Assembly (NCBI GenBank): GCA_965197455.1
Contig: OZ240208.1
Span: 1,922,001 to 1,986,000, forward strand
From: JAGWBD01 sp965197455
Lineage (GTDB): Bacteria > Chloroflexota > Anaerolineae > Aggregatilineales > Phototrophicaceae
Direction of reading: 5' to 3'
Length of the DNA: 64,000 nucleotides
Shown: positions 44,537 to 53,396 of the stretch, piece after piece
Layout: every line of letters begins with the position of its first letter
Position numbering within the stretch: the stretch's first letter is position 1
Translations under genes and position numbers: made by a program
The notes under the pieces: generated by a model
Told to the model about the DNA's origin: nothing
What the model saw: the letters and a program-made list of their open reading frames with translations, nothing else
Databases searched by the model: none

Positions 44537-44627
44537 GCATACACCTCGACATCACGCGCGAAACCAGAGCGAGCATCCTAATGTATGAACAATGGAGAGA
44601 CAATGCTGTTACAGAAGGGGCCGGTCA

Positions 44628-44668
44628 CCATCCACCGGGATCACCGCGCCGGTGGTGAAGCGCAGCTG
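44628..44668. repeat. SDR gene-tail copy 2
   Basis: 41 bp matching the 3' part of the SDR gene (about 45119-45160) with one mismatch. Sits between the DUF2130 and zinc-ribbon genes. The 149 bp between those genes hold no gene. Confidence 0.75.
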
Positions 44669-44685
44669 TGCCACCTGACTGCGCT

Positions 44686-45018
44686 TCAGTTCTTTAGCTT
44701 CTCGGTCAGGTCACTGCCGCAGTGTTTGCAGAGGATGGCTTCGGGCTGAATAACCTCCCAGCAGTAGGGACACTTGCGCATGCCGCGAGAGGAACGATGG
44801 GCCAGTTCCTGTTGCTTTTCGGCGACCTTTTCCGCACTGTCGCTGACAAGCAGAATGATGATGAGACCCAGCGGCCCAAACAATATACCCAGGAGAAACC
44901 CGGCAAGTCCCGAGCGACCACGGGTCTCCATCATTCTGGAACCAGCAACACCACAGAACAGCCAGATGAGGATGGGGCCGAAAACGATTATCAGCTCGGT
45001 TGGGCCCAGGTCAGGCAT
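44686..45018 (-). CDS. Small membrane protein with C-terminal zinc ribbon
   Basis: 110 residues. Two TM helices (ELIIVFGPILIWLFCGVAG and LAGFLLGILFGPLGLIIILL) and a cytosolic zinc ribbon CPYCWEVI..CKHCGSDL. Such proteins are widespread and of unknown role. The ATG (cat 45016-45018) is preceded by GGGGA; an upstream TTG is less likely. Confidence 0.8.
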   Translation of the reverse strand: MPDLGPTELIIVFGPILIWLFCGVAGSRMMETRGRSGLAGFLLGILFGPLGLIIILLVSDSAEKVAEKQQELAHRSSRGMRKCPYCWEVIQPEAILCKHCGSDLTEKLKN

Positions 45019-45100
45019 GTGTCCCCAGACAGCGCTCAACTCTGTTAAAATTCATTATGGGGTGAATTGTGATCGTGCAGGAATTGCCTTAATTCAGGAC

Positions 45101-45853
45101 TTAATTGAGCGGACGCCCGCCATCTACCGGGATCACCGCGCCGGTGGTGAAGCGCAGCTGCGTCGCCAGCGCCAGCACCGCCGCGGCCACGTCCTCCGCG
45201 CTGGCGATGCGCCCCAACGGAGTTTTGTCGCGCTGCTCCTGAATCAGCGCAGACGGCATGCGCTGCGCATACTCGCCCTCCACCCAGCCCGGCGACACGC
45301 TGACCACGCGGATCGCCGGCGCCAGCGCGCGCGCCAGACTCAGCGTCAGGTTGTCCAGCGCGGCCTTGCTGGCGCAGTAGGCGATGTTGCTGCCCAGCGC
45401 CGTGCGGCCCGCCACCGAGCTGATGTTGACCACGAGGCCGCCGTCGTCAGCCGCCAGCAGTGGACGCATGGCGCGCACCACAGCGATGGCGCCGCGCACG
45501 TTGACGCGGAAGATGTCGTCGATGAGCGCGTCATCGAGCGCGCCGAGGTCGCTGTGCGGCACGGAGCGCGTGATGCCGGCGTTGTTGACCAGCAGGTCGA
45601 GCCGACCGGGACCATCCTGAATGCGTTGCGCGAGTTGTGCCAGGGCAGCGCTGTCCTCCACCGGCGCGCGCGCGACGAGATGATCAGCGCCGGGCAACTC
45701 CGCGGCGAGCGACTCCGCGCGCGTCAGGTTCTGCCGGCAAGTGATGACCAGCGTCGCGCCCGCCGCCGCCAGACCGCGGCAAATGGCGCTGCCGATGCCA
45801 CCGCCGCCGCCGGTGATCAGCGCGACCTGGCCGGCCAGCGGCTGCGCGTCCAT
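45101..45853 (-). CDS. Short-chain dehydrogenase/reductase
   Basis: 250 residues, classical SDR: TGGGGGIG (14-21), NNAG near 89-92, catalytic S..YxxxK (NISSVAG...YCASKAA), and PGWVEGEY. The C-terminal ...TGAVIPVDGG is typical of FabG-like enzymes. NAD(P)-dependent oxidation of an alcohol. Shares one base with the upstream HisD/HpsN-like gene, so the two form an operon and may oxidise the same polyol stepwise. Its 3' end is the source of two nearby duplicated fragments. Confidence 0.93.
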   Translation of the reverse strand: MDAQPLAGQVALITGGGGGIGSAICRGLAAAGATLVITCRQNLTRAESLAAELPGADHLVARAPVEDSAALAQLAQRIQDGPGRLDLLVNNAGITRSVPHSDLGALDDALIDDIFRVNVRGAIAVVRAMRPLLAADDGGLVVNISSVAGRTALGSNIAYCASKAALDNLTLSLARALAPAIRVVSVSPGWVEGEYAQRMPSALIQEQRDKTPLGRIASAEDVAAAVLALATQLRFTTGAVIPVDGGRPLN

Positions 45854-47139
45854 TACTCGCCCGCGCCGTAGCGTTCGGCGCGCAATTCACACTGGGCCTG
45901 GTGGCCGCTGAAGCCCTCGATGGCGCAGAGGCGCGCCCCAACCTCGCCCAGGCGGGCGCTGGCCGCGTCCGTGGTGACGCGTTGGTAAGTCACGGTCTTG
46001 AGGAACTTGCCCACCCACAGGCCACCAGTGTAGCGCGCCGCGCCTTTGGTCGGCAGCGTGTGGTTGGTGCCGATGACCTTGTCGCCGAAGGCCACGTTGG
46101 TGCGCGGCCCGAGGAAGAGCGCGCCGTAGTTGCTCAGGCGCTCAAGAAACCAGGCGGGGTCGCGCGTGAGCACCTCGACGTGCTCGCTGGCGATGTCGTC
46201 GGCGGCCCGCAGCATGTCCGCATCGCTGTCGGCCAGGATGATTTCGCCGTAGTCGCGCCACGCAGCGCCGGCCAGGTCAGCCGTGGCCAGGGACTCCAGC
46301 TGGCGCCCGATCTCGACTTCGACCGCTTCGGCCAACGCGGGGCTGGTGGTGAGCAGGATGGCCGGCGAGGTGGGGCCGTGCTCGGCCTGACCCAGCAGGT
46401 CGGTGGCGCAGAGCTGCGCGTCGCTGCTGTCGTCGGCGATGAGCAGCACCTCGGTGGGGCCAGCCAGCAGGTCGATGCCCACGCGACCGAAGAGCTGGCG
46501 CTTGGCCTCGGCCACGAAGGCGTTGCCGGGGCCGACGAGCATGTCGACCGGCTCGATGCCGAACGCGCCTAGGGCCATGGCCGCCAGAGCCTGCACGCCA
46601 CCGAGCAGGTAAATTTCGTCCGCGCCGCCGAAGTGAATGGCGGCGATGGTCGCCGCCGGCAGCTCGCCGTGGATGGGCGGCGTGCAGGCGACCAAATGGG
46701 GGACGCCCGCCGTCTTCGCCGTCACCACGCTCATGTGCGCCGAAGCGACCATGGGGTAGCGTCCGCCAGGCACGTAGCAACCCACGCGCGCCACCGGGAT
46801 GTTGCGCTGGCCGAGGATCACGCCCGGCAGCGTCTCGACCTCGATGTCGCGCAGGGACGCGCGCTGCGCCTCGGCGAAGTTGCGCACCTGCGCCTGCGCA
46901 AAGCGGATGTCGTCGCAGACCTGCTGCGGCAGCGAGTCGACAGCGGCCTCGATCTGCGCGGACGAGAGGCGAAAGTCCGCTGGCGACCAGTTGTCGAAGC
47001 GCTGCGACAGTTCACGCACGGCCTCGTCGCCACGCGCTTCAATGTCCGCCAGCAACTCGCGCACCGTGGCCTCGACCTGCGCGCTGGCGGCGGCGCGTTC
47101 CTGTGGCGCGCGGCCACTTTTGAGATAGCGAAGGGCCAT
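45853..47139 (-). CDS. Histidinol dehydrogenase-family enzyme (HpsN-like)
   Basis: 428 residues of the HisD superfamily, zinc- and NAD-dependent. Motifs: GCYVPGGRYPMVASAHMSVVT, VGPGNAFVAEAKRQLFGRVGID, QAEHGPTSPA and GTNHTLPT. The GGRYP and GTNHTLPT variants resemble sulfopropanediol 3-dehydrogenase (HpsN) rather than biosynthetic HisD, and no his genes are near. Paired with an SDR, so a catabolic two-step oxidation of a diol is likely. The ATG, one codon after an in-frame GTG, has AAAGGA upstream. Confidence 0.88.
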   Translation of the reverse strand: MALRYLKSGRAPQERAAASAQVEATVRELLADIEARGDEAVRELSQRFDNWSPADFRLSSAQIEAAVDSLPQQVCDDIRFAQAQVRNFAEAQRASLRDIEVETLPGVILGQRNIPVARVGCYVPGGRYPMVASAHMSVVTAKTAGVPHLVACTPPIHGELPAATIAAIHFGGADEIYLLGGVQALAAMALGAFGIEPVDMLVGPGNAFVAEAKRQLFGRVGIDLLAGPTEVLLIADDSSDAQLCATDLLGQAEHGPTSPAILLTTSPALAEAVEVEIGRQLESLATADLAGAAWRDYGEIILADSDADMLRAADDIASEHVEVLTRDPAWFLERLSNYGALFLGPRTNVAFGDKVIGTNHTLPTKGAARYTGGLWVGKFLKTVTYQRVTTDAASARLGEVGARLCAIEGFSGHQAQCELRAERYGAGE

Positions 47140-47151
47140 CACGTTTTCCTT

Positions 47152-48035
47152 TCAGACGCCCGTTGACGATGTGCCACCCAGGCGCAGGACGGCCGCGCTT
47201 CCTTGCGTCCCCTGCGTCTCCAAAGTCAGCTCAGGAAACTCCTGCAGCCAGCGGCACACAATGGCTATTTCGTCCTTACGCCTGAAATCATCCAGGAAAA
47301 TGAAGGCCTCGTCCGCAAGACGCTCGCGCAGCAAGGGCAGCGCCGGATAGCGCGCCATCCGGGCCAGAATGCCAGCGGGGCCGTCCACGAAGAGCAGACC
47401 AAACCTCAACTCAGCCGACAAAGCATCGAGATCGTACCAATGCCACTTCGAGCCACCGAGTTTCAGCGAGCGCAGCGGCGTCTTCAGCAGTGTCACGCGA
47501 TTCTGCAGACCATGATCATCCAGCTGCCGGCGGACATCGTCCGCGTATAGCGCGTCATTCTCCAGTGAATAGAGTTCACCCTGACCGTTGGCCTCAGCGC
47601 GTAAGCCATAATCAGGGTTGAGAGTCCGCTGCCGAGCTCCAGTACCAGAAGCGGTCGTTGTTCCCGGATGCACTGCCACAGACCGACGAGGACGTCCGCA
47701 TCAGCCGAGTAGGTGCCGGGCGGAGGAAATGGACAATGTGGCTGGATGGTTTGCGTCAACCAGATCAACTGGCCCTGCTGCGCGGCTTCCCGTAGACGTT
47801 GCCGCCGCAGCACAACGAACGCCCACAGTGCTGCCAGCATCCCGCCGCCAAGCACAAACAATCCCAGCAACAGCAACGCAAGGAAGTGACCGCCCTCTGT
47901 ATCTCGCAGCGCCAGCGCCAGCAGCACCCAGCTCAGCCACAGGGCGGTCGCCGCCAGCGCCGGCCGCGCGATTCTACGTATTCGCGTCAACAGCAGTGCA
48001 CGGGTCCAGAGGATGGGTGGACGGGGATCTCTCAT
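47152..48035 (-). pseudogene. Membrane-anchored SAM methyltransferase-like gene, frameshifted
   Basis: N-terminal part: two TM helices (LAATALWLSWVLLALAL and FLALLLLGLFVLGGGMLAALWAFVV), then the start of a class I SAM-binding motif (LLVLELGSGLSTLIMAYAL). Near 47590 the frame breaks. The continuation in another frame (GELYSLENDALYADDVRRQL, GLLFVDGPAG, FIFLDDFRR) completes a Methyltransf_24-like domain. One missing base explains it. The ATG (48033-48035) overlaps no gene but lies against the stop of the MetE-like gene. Confidence 0.7.
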
Positions 48036-48036
48036 G

Positions 48037-49191
48037 TCAGGCCCACAGGCGCTCGCTGGCGATGCGCGCGCCCTCGGAAAGCGAGCGCAGCTTGGCGAAG
48101 GCGATGTCCGGGTGCACGGCGCCGAAACCGGCAAAGGTGCCGAAGCCGCAGTCGGTGCCGGCCAGCACGCGTTCGCGCCCCACAATGGCCGCGTAACGCT
48201 CGATGCGTTCGGCGACCAGCTGCGGGTGTTCGACGAAGTTGGTGGTGGTATCGAGCACGCCAGGGATGAGGATGCGTTCGTCGCCCAGCTCCACGCCGGC
48301 CCAGACCTGCCACTCATGCGCGTGCCGCGGGTTGGAACCCTCGAACTGGATGGCCTGGGGCTTGGCGCGCAGCACGATGTCGATGACCTCGCTCAGGTCG
48401 ACGTCATGCGTATGCGGCCCCTCGTAGTTGCCCCAGCAGAGATGCATGCGCACATGCTCCGCCGGCACGTTTTCGAGGGCGGCGTTCAGCGCCTCGACCT
48501 GCAACGCGGCGGCGCGACGAAAGGTCGCCGTATCCTCATCGCGGAAGTGGATGTGGCGCCCCATTGCCAGGTCCGGGCAATCGACCTGCAGCAGCAGGCC
48601 GGCCCCGATGATGCTTTCGTATTCCACTTTCATCACCGCCACCAGCGCCTCAAGGTAGTCCTCGTCGCTGCGATAGTACTCGTTGGGCTGGAAGACGGCG
48701 ATGACGCCCGGCGAGGCAGCGGTCATGAAGGCCTCGTCCACGCCGGCGGCGGCCGCGGCGGCCTGCAGGTTGGCGATGTCCTTCTCCAGCGGCGCCATGT
48801 CGCGGATGGTGATGGGGCCGCGCACAACGGGGCGCAGATACTTCGGCGTGCCGCCCTGTTGCGCCAGGCGCTCCCTGAAGGCCGGGTAGTCGTCAATATC
48901 GCGCGGGGTGGCGCGCGGCGGCAAGGTTCCGGTGACATCGAAACCGGTCAGGCGGTGGCGCATGTAGGTCACATAGCTGATTTTGCTCATCTCGCCGTCG
49001 CTGATGATGTCCACGCCGGCGTCCACCTGGCGCTGCGCGATCTCGCGCACATTGCGCGTCATGGTCTCGTCGAAGTCGGCCTCGTCATAGTCAGCGCCGC
49101 TGTCCTGCGTGAAGAGCTGGTCGACGACCTCCTGCGGGCGTGGCAGGCTGCCGACGTGCGTGGTCAGGATGCGCTCGTGACTTTGCTTCAC
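48037..49191 (-). CDS. Cobalamin-independent methionine synthase-like protein (MetE C-domain)
   Basis: 384 residues, (beta/alpha)8 MetE-type C-terminal domain alone. Start TTHVGSLPRP, zinc ligands in HLCWGN and GTDCGFGT, plus QFEGSNPRHAHEW. Stand-alone proteins of this kind transfer methyl groups to thiols or act in catabolic demethylation; the exact reaction is unclear. The ATG overlaps the stop of the cupin gene (ATGA), so the cupin and this gene form an operon. Confidence 0.88.
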   Translation of the reverse strand: MKQSHERILTTHVGSLPRPQEVVDQLFTQDSGADYDEADFDETMTRNVREIAQRQVDAGVDIISDGEMSKISYVTYMRHRLTGFDVTGTLPPRATPRDIDDYPAFRERLAQQGGTPKYLRPVVRGPITIRDMAPLEKDIANLQAAAAAAGVDEAFMTAASPGVIAVFQPNEYYRSDEDYLEALVAVMKVEYESIIGAGLLLQVDCPDLAMGRHIHFRDEDTATFRRAAALQVEALNAALENVPAEHVRMHLCWGNYEGPHTHDVDLSEVIDIVLRAKPQAIQFEGSNPRHAHEWQVWAGVELGDERILIPGVLDTTTNFVEHPQLVAERIERYAAIVGRERVLAGTDCGFGTFAGFGAVHPDIAFAKLRSLSEGARIASERLWA

Positions 49192-49862
49192 GCTCCGTTA
49201 CCTTCCGGCGTATCCGGCCGCCACTGCTCCAGGCGGCTGCCGGTCAGTTCGCTGAACATCGACAGCAAGCGCTCCTTGTGCTGCTGCTTGCGTTGTTCAT
49301 AGTCCGGCGGGTGCACCATCTTGCCCAGTTCGTTGGCGCGGAAGCCATGTTCCGCAGCCTGCTGCTCAATCTGCGGCGACCAGTAAGGATCCTTGCCCTC
49401 GTAGACTTCGTGCGCCTCCAGCACGGCGAAGAACCAGCCAACCTCTTCGCCGCGGTATTCGAAGCTGCGGTACATACCGGGCGGCAGCGAAATCATGTCC
49501 CACTCGCCCAGGTCAAAGTGGCCTTCGGCCTCGTCGGGATTGTCGCTGTTGCCCCAGTAGAAGCGCCAGTTGCCGCGCAGGATGAAGAAGCTTTCGACGT
49601 AGTCATGCGTGTGCCAGGCGGGGCCACAACCGGGCGGCGCCCAGACCATGCCGATCTGGTAGCGGTGCGGCGCGGTGATCATGCGCTGCACCTGATAGTC
49701 CGGGTTTTCGCTGGCGGTGTCGCCGACGACGGCGAAGTTCATGCGCCAGTGCTCGGGCAGAATGCTGTCGATGAACATCAGCGTCATGCCCTGCGCCTTC
49801 ATGTCATCGAAGCGCATGACGCGCTGGCTCATACTCTCGTGCGTTTGTTTGGGATGCTCCAC
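49188..49862 (-). CDS. Cupin-domain protein
   Basis: 224 residues. Cupin core at about 65-150: WHTHDYVESFFILRGNWRFYWG (metal-binding H-x-H and E), then GEWDMISLPPGMYRSFEY. A C-terminal helical tail of ~70 residues. May be a small-molecule-binding or dioxygenase-like enzyme. The GTG start has AGGTGG about 7 nt upstream; an internal ATG ten codons later is the alternative. Coupled to the MetE-like gene. Confidence 0.85.
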   Translation of the reverse strand: MEHPKQTHESMSQRVMRFDDMKAQGMTLMFIDSILPEHWRMNFAVVGDTASENPDYQVQRMITAPHRYQIGMVWAPPGCGPAWHTHDYVESFFILRGNWRFYWGNSDNPDEAEGHFDLGEWDMISLPPGMYRSFEYRGEEVGWFFAVLEAHEVYEGKDPYWSPQIEQQAAEHGFRANELGKMVHPPDYEQRKQQHKERLLSMFSELTGSRLEQWRPDTPEGNGA

Positions 49863-49945
49863 AGGGGACCACCTTTGTAGATAGGGTTGTTGCGGACGGG
49901 GCCTGGATTCTAGCGGGCGCCAGGGTCAGGGACAAGGTCGGGTGG

Positions 49946-50958
49946 CTATGACTCGCCAGCGTCCAGGACGCGCGCGCATTGGGCGTCCGTCAGGCCGTAG
50001 AGCGCGCAGACGGCCTCGTCGATTGCCGCGTCCAGCGCAGCCAGGCGCCGGGCCAGCGCCTTCTGTTCGTTGCTGCCCTTCATAGACTCAGCGTGGCGTG
50101 GCGTGAACTCAAGTGCCTCACGGACGCAGCGCTCGATGGTCTGGCGGCGCGGGTCACTGGCATCGGCGCGGACGATGAGGATGCGCTTCATGTGGACTGC
50201 GCGCAACTCCAGCCGCCCACCTTCGTCCGCGTCCCCAAGTACGGACAAGTGGCGCTTGAGATAAAACCATACCAGTCTGGAGTTCAACAACCCTAGTAGA
50301 TACTTGTCATCAACAGGAATGAAAAACACTTGTTGTTCAAATACTTGGCACCAACTTCAAGAGTGAAACGACTCTCCTTGGCAATTTCTGGATAAACAAT
50401 TTTAGGTTTGGAGAACTCCTCAAGATAGGAACAGGCGCGTAGTTCCCACCAAAACTCTCCCTGGTCAGTGCGTCGTTTCGCCAACTCTTCAAACTGGCCG
50501 AGATGCTCCATGAGCATGGGGTGTTGCGCCCGCATCCACTCTTCCGGTTCCGCTTGCCCAAAGTGGCTGGCGAAGAACACTCTGAGTTCTTCAAAGTTGC
50601 AGAGAACAACCCAGTCCACACCCTGGTTCCACGCATAGTCTGTTGCCTGGCGGATGTTCTCGTTATCGTCCAAAGAGCCCCGGGGGCGTTTGGCTTCAAG
50701 CAGAAAGCGAGGGACACCTCTTGTCTTGAAGGCGTAATCGACTCGCTCACGATGCACAACAGTCTCTTCACGAGTGACCTCGGCACTGTTATGCATGTCC
50801 CAACCAAGAGCCATGAACAGTTTGTCGATGTATTCAGCGCGAGTATTGGCTTCATTGAGTGAACGACGTCGCGCAGAAGTCAGATTGTCAAACTCTGCCA
50901 CCAGTTGGCGTATTTTCTCACGCGCTTCGTCGCGATCCAGCTCGGCTGATTCAGCCAT
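49946..50958 (-). pseudogene. Remnant of a Type IIG restriction-modification enzyme
   Basis: The first ~170 residues are the N-terminal nuclease part of Type IIG/Type I-R-like enzymes (RVDYAFKTRGVPRFLLEAKRPRG, PD-(D/E)XK; EYIDKLFMALGWD). The text then jumps to the C-terminal target-recognition end (FWWELRACSYLEEFSKPKIVYPEI, LNNKCF, FIPVDDKYLLGLLNSRLVWFYLK). The ~500-residue methyltransferase core is missing and the frame also shifts near 50320. The ATG at 50956-50958 has AGGA upstream. Non-functional. Confidence 0.75.
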
Positions 50959-51008
50959 CTGGTAGTTTCCTGATTCAGTATTTGGATTAACCATACCGCA
51001 TATGCACT

Positions 51009-52829
51009 CTACCCCTGCTCGATCGCGGCGGGGCGCTGCTGCGCGGCACGGATGCGCACCATGTCGAATTTGAGCGCGCGGTCAAAGCCGTAGATGCCGT
51101 TCTGCTCCTGCAGAATGTCCGTCAGCTGCGTGTAGCAGTAGCCGAACATGTTAACGTCATCCAGCAACACCGCGCAGAGCCGCTCGAAGCGCTGGTAAAA
51201 CTCCTCGATGTCGCGCGGCCGCTCGCCGTAACCCCAGGAGTCCTCGTCCTCGGCGACGTCCGGATTCCACCAGATGCCGCCGAATTCGCTGACGAAGTAG
51301 GGCTGGCCGGCGTAGGGAATCGACCAGCGTGGACTGCCCCGGTAGCGTTCCGGGATGCCGCGGCCCTCGAAACTGTTCTCGTAGGGCTTGCCCTGCGCCA
51401 GGCCGGCATGCCGCCGCGCAAGCTCGTCGGGGTCCTGGGTGTAATCGTGGCTGTCGTAGACGTCGGCGCCGCGCACTCGATGCGAATAACCGGAGGTATC
51501 CAGCACCGGGCGCGTGCTGTCCACCGCTTTGGTCGCCAGGTACATACCCTGTGTCACGTCGTCGAGCAGCGTGATGCGGTCGGTGAGCGACTGCCAGGTC
51601 TCGTTCAGCGGGCACCAGCCCACAATGGAGGGATGCGAGTAGTCGCGCTCCAGCGCCTCCAGCCACTGCGTGATGTAGTCCGGGCCAGGCTTCTGGTGCT
51701 CGCCGTCCAGCGGCCCCATCTGGCGGCAGCCCCAGTCGCCGAACTCGCCCCAGACCAGGTAACCGAGGCGGTCGGCGTGGTAGAGGAAGCGCTCCTCGAA
51801 GACCTTCTGGTGCAGACGCGCGCCGTTGAAACCGGCCGCCATGCTCAACTCGATGTCGGCCCGCAGCGCCGCGTCGTCGGGCGCGGTCATCAGGCCGTCA
51901 GGATAGTAGCCCTGGTCCAGCACCAGGCGCTGGAAGACCCTTTCGCCGTTGATGAGGATGGCCTTGCCGACGATGGCCACGCTGCGCAGACCGGCGTAGC
52001 TGCGCGCCTCGTCGACCACGCTCCCGTCCGCGGCCAGCAGCTGAATGTCCACATCGTAGAGATACGGGTCGCCGGGCGCCCACAGATGGCGCCGGTCGGC
52101 GGGGACTGGCAGGTCGAGGCGCGGCGCCAGGTCGAGATCGGCCGCGCACTCCGCCCTGCTGACCACGCCTCCGGCGTCGCTCAGCGTGGCGCGCAGGCGC
52201 AGGCCGGGCCGGTTGTTGCTGATCGGCTGCTCAAGGCGGATGAGGCTGTTGGCGAGGTCGGGCGTCAGGCGCGGACGACGCAGCGCAAGGTCCGGCACCG
52301 CCTCCAGCCAGACGCTCTGCCAGATGCCGGTGGTGCGCACGTAGATGGCGCCGAAGGGGCCGTATTGCGTCGCCTGCTTGCCACGCGGCTGGGCACCGTG
52401 GTGCGTGTCGCGCGCGCGCAGGACCAGGGTCACCGTGTCGCCCGGCGCGGCCACGTCGCCCAGGTCGCAGCTGAAGGGCACGAAGCCGCCGCGGTGCCGG
52501 CCCACCTCGACGCCGTTGACCCACACCGTCGCGTCATGATCCACCGCCTGAAAATGCAGCAGCGCGCGGCGTCCGGCCCATTCCGCCGGGATGGTCAGCT
52601 CGCGCCGGTACCAGACCGCTTCGAGGAAGTCGTTGTTGCCGATGCCCGAGAGTTCGGATTCCGGGCAGAAGGGCACGAGGATGCGCTCGCTCAATTCCCG
52701 CTGCAGCAGGCCGCGCTCGAGCCCGCTGTCCCCCTGGTCGATCTCGAACTGCCACTCGCCGTTGAGGCAGAGCCAGTCGCTGCGCACGAACTGCGGACGC
52801 GGATATTCACTGCGGGGGATTTGCGACAT
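51009..52829 (-). CDS. Glycoside hydrolase family 2
   Basis: 606 residues: jelly-roll sugar-binding domain (WYRRELTIPAEWAGRRALLHF, VWVNGVEVGRHRGGF), Ig-like domain, and a TIM barrel with acid/base E410 (CPLNE) and nucleophile E515 (FVSEFGG). Retaining beta-galactosidase, beta-glucuronidase or related activity. No signal peptide, so it is intracellular and acts on imported glycosides. AGGAGA before the ATG. Stands alone, divergent from an epimerase fragment. Confidence 0.92.
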   Translation of the reverse strand: MSQIPRSEYPRPQFVRSDWLCLNGEWQFEIDQGDSGLERGLLQRELSERILVPFCPESELSGIGNNDFLEAVWYRRELTIPAEWAGRRALLHFQAVDHDATVWVNGVEVGRHRGGFVPFSCDLGDVAAPGDTVTLVLRARDTHHGAQPRGKQATQYGPFGAIYVRTTGIWQSVWLEAVPDLALRRPRLTPDLANSLIRLEQPISNNRPGLRLRATLSDAGGVVSRAECAADLDLAPRLDLPVPADRRHLWAPGDPYLYDVDIQLLAADGSVVDEARSYAGLRSVAIVGKAILINGERVFQRLVLDQGYYPDGLMTAPDDAALRADIELSMAAGFNGARLHQKVFEERFLYHADRLGYLVWGEFGDWGCRQMGPLDGEHQKPGPDYITQWLEALERDYSHPSIVGWCPLNETWQSLTDRITLLDDVTQGMYLATKAVDSTRPVLDTSGYSHRVRGADVYDSHDYTQDPDELARRHAGLAQGKPYENSFEGRGIPERYRGSPRWSIPYAGQPYFVSEFGGIWWNPDVAEDEDSWGYGERPRDIEEFYQRFERLCAVLLDDVNMFGYCYTQLTDILQEQNGIYGFDRALKFDMVRIRAAQQRPAAIEQG

Positions 52830-53035
52830 ATCAATCTCCTGGGCGCGCTAAAGGCAACGTATCTGGTGGCCAGCCATCACAGGCAGCAATTCCAGCCATG
52901 ATAGAGACGATGTCTGGCAAAATCAAAGGGCGAAGCCGCAAGCCCGCCCATCCTGTCATAACACCTGTGCTGACGCGTTGATTGACGCGCTGCCATAATG
53001 GTCTGGATGCGGATGGCAGATGCAGGGGTAGGGCG

Positions 53036-53383
53036 ATGAAGATTATGGTCACCGGCGCCACGGGGCGTATAGGCGCCAATCTGGTCATGCGCTTGCTGGA
53101 ACAAGGGCACGCGATACGGAGTTTTGTCTATCCCGGTGATGCCAGCCGCGCCGGCAAGCTGGATGCCAGTGCCGGCGTGGAAACGGTATGGGGCGACCTG
53201 CGCAACCTGCAGGATGTGCGGAACGCGGTGGCTGGCGTCGATGTCGTTTATCATCTGGCGGCGGCCTTTCAGGGGCCCTTCGACAACCGCCAGTTCCTCG
53301 CTATCAAAGTGACGGCCGACGCCATCCGCTGCGGCGAAGCGACCGACGTGATCCCCAACGGCATCGCCTTTGGGGCGGTGTAA
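53036..53383 (+). pseudogene. Truncated NAD-dependent epimerase
   Basis: 115 residues. Residues 1-80 are an extended-SDR Rossmann N-terminus (MKIMVTGATGRIGANLVMRLLEQGH, VYHLAAAFQGP). Residues about 88-115 do not follow the family and look like the tail of an unrelated gene fused in frame. Catalytic YxxxK is absent. The ATG follows GGTAGGGCG. Most likely a deletion product. Confidence 0.6.
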
Positions 53384-53396
53384 GGGAGCGGATGCC

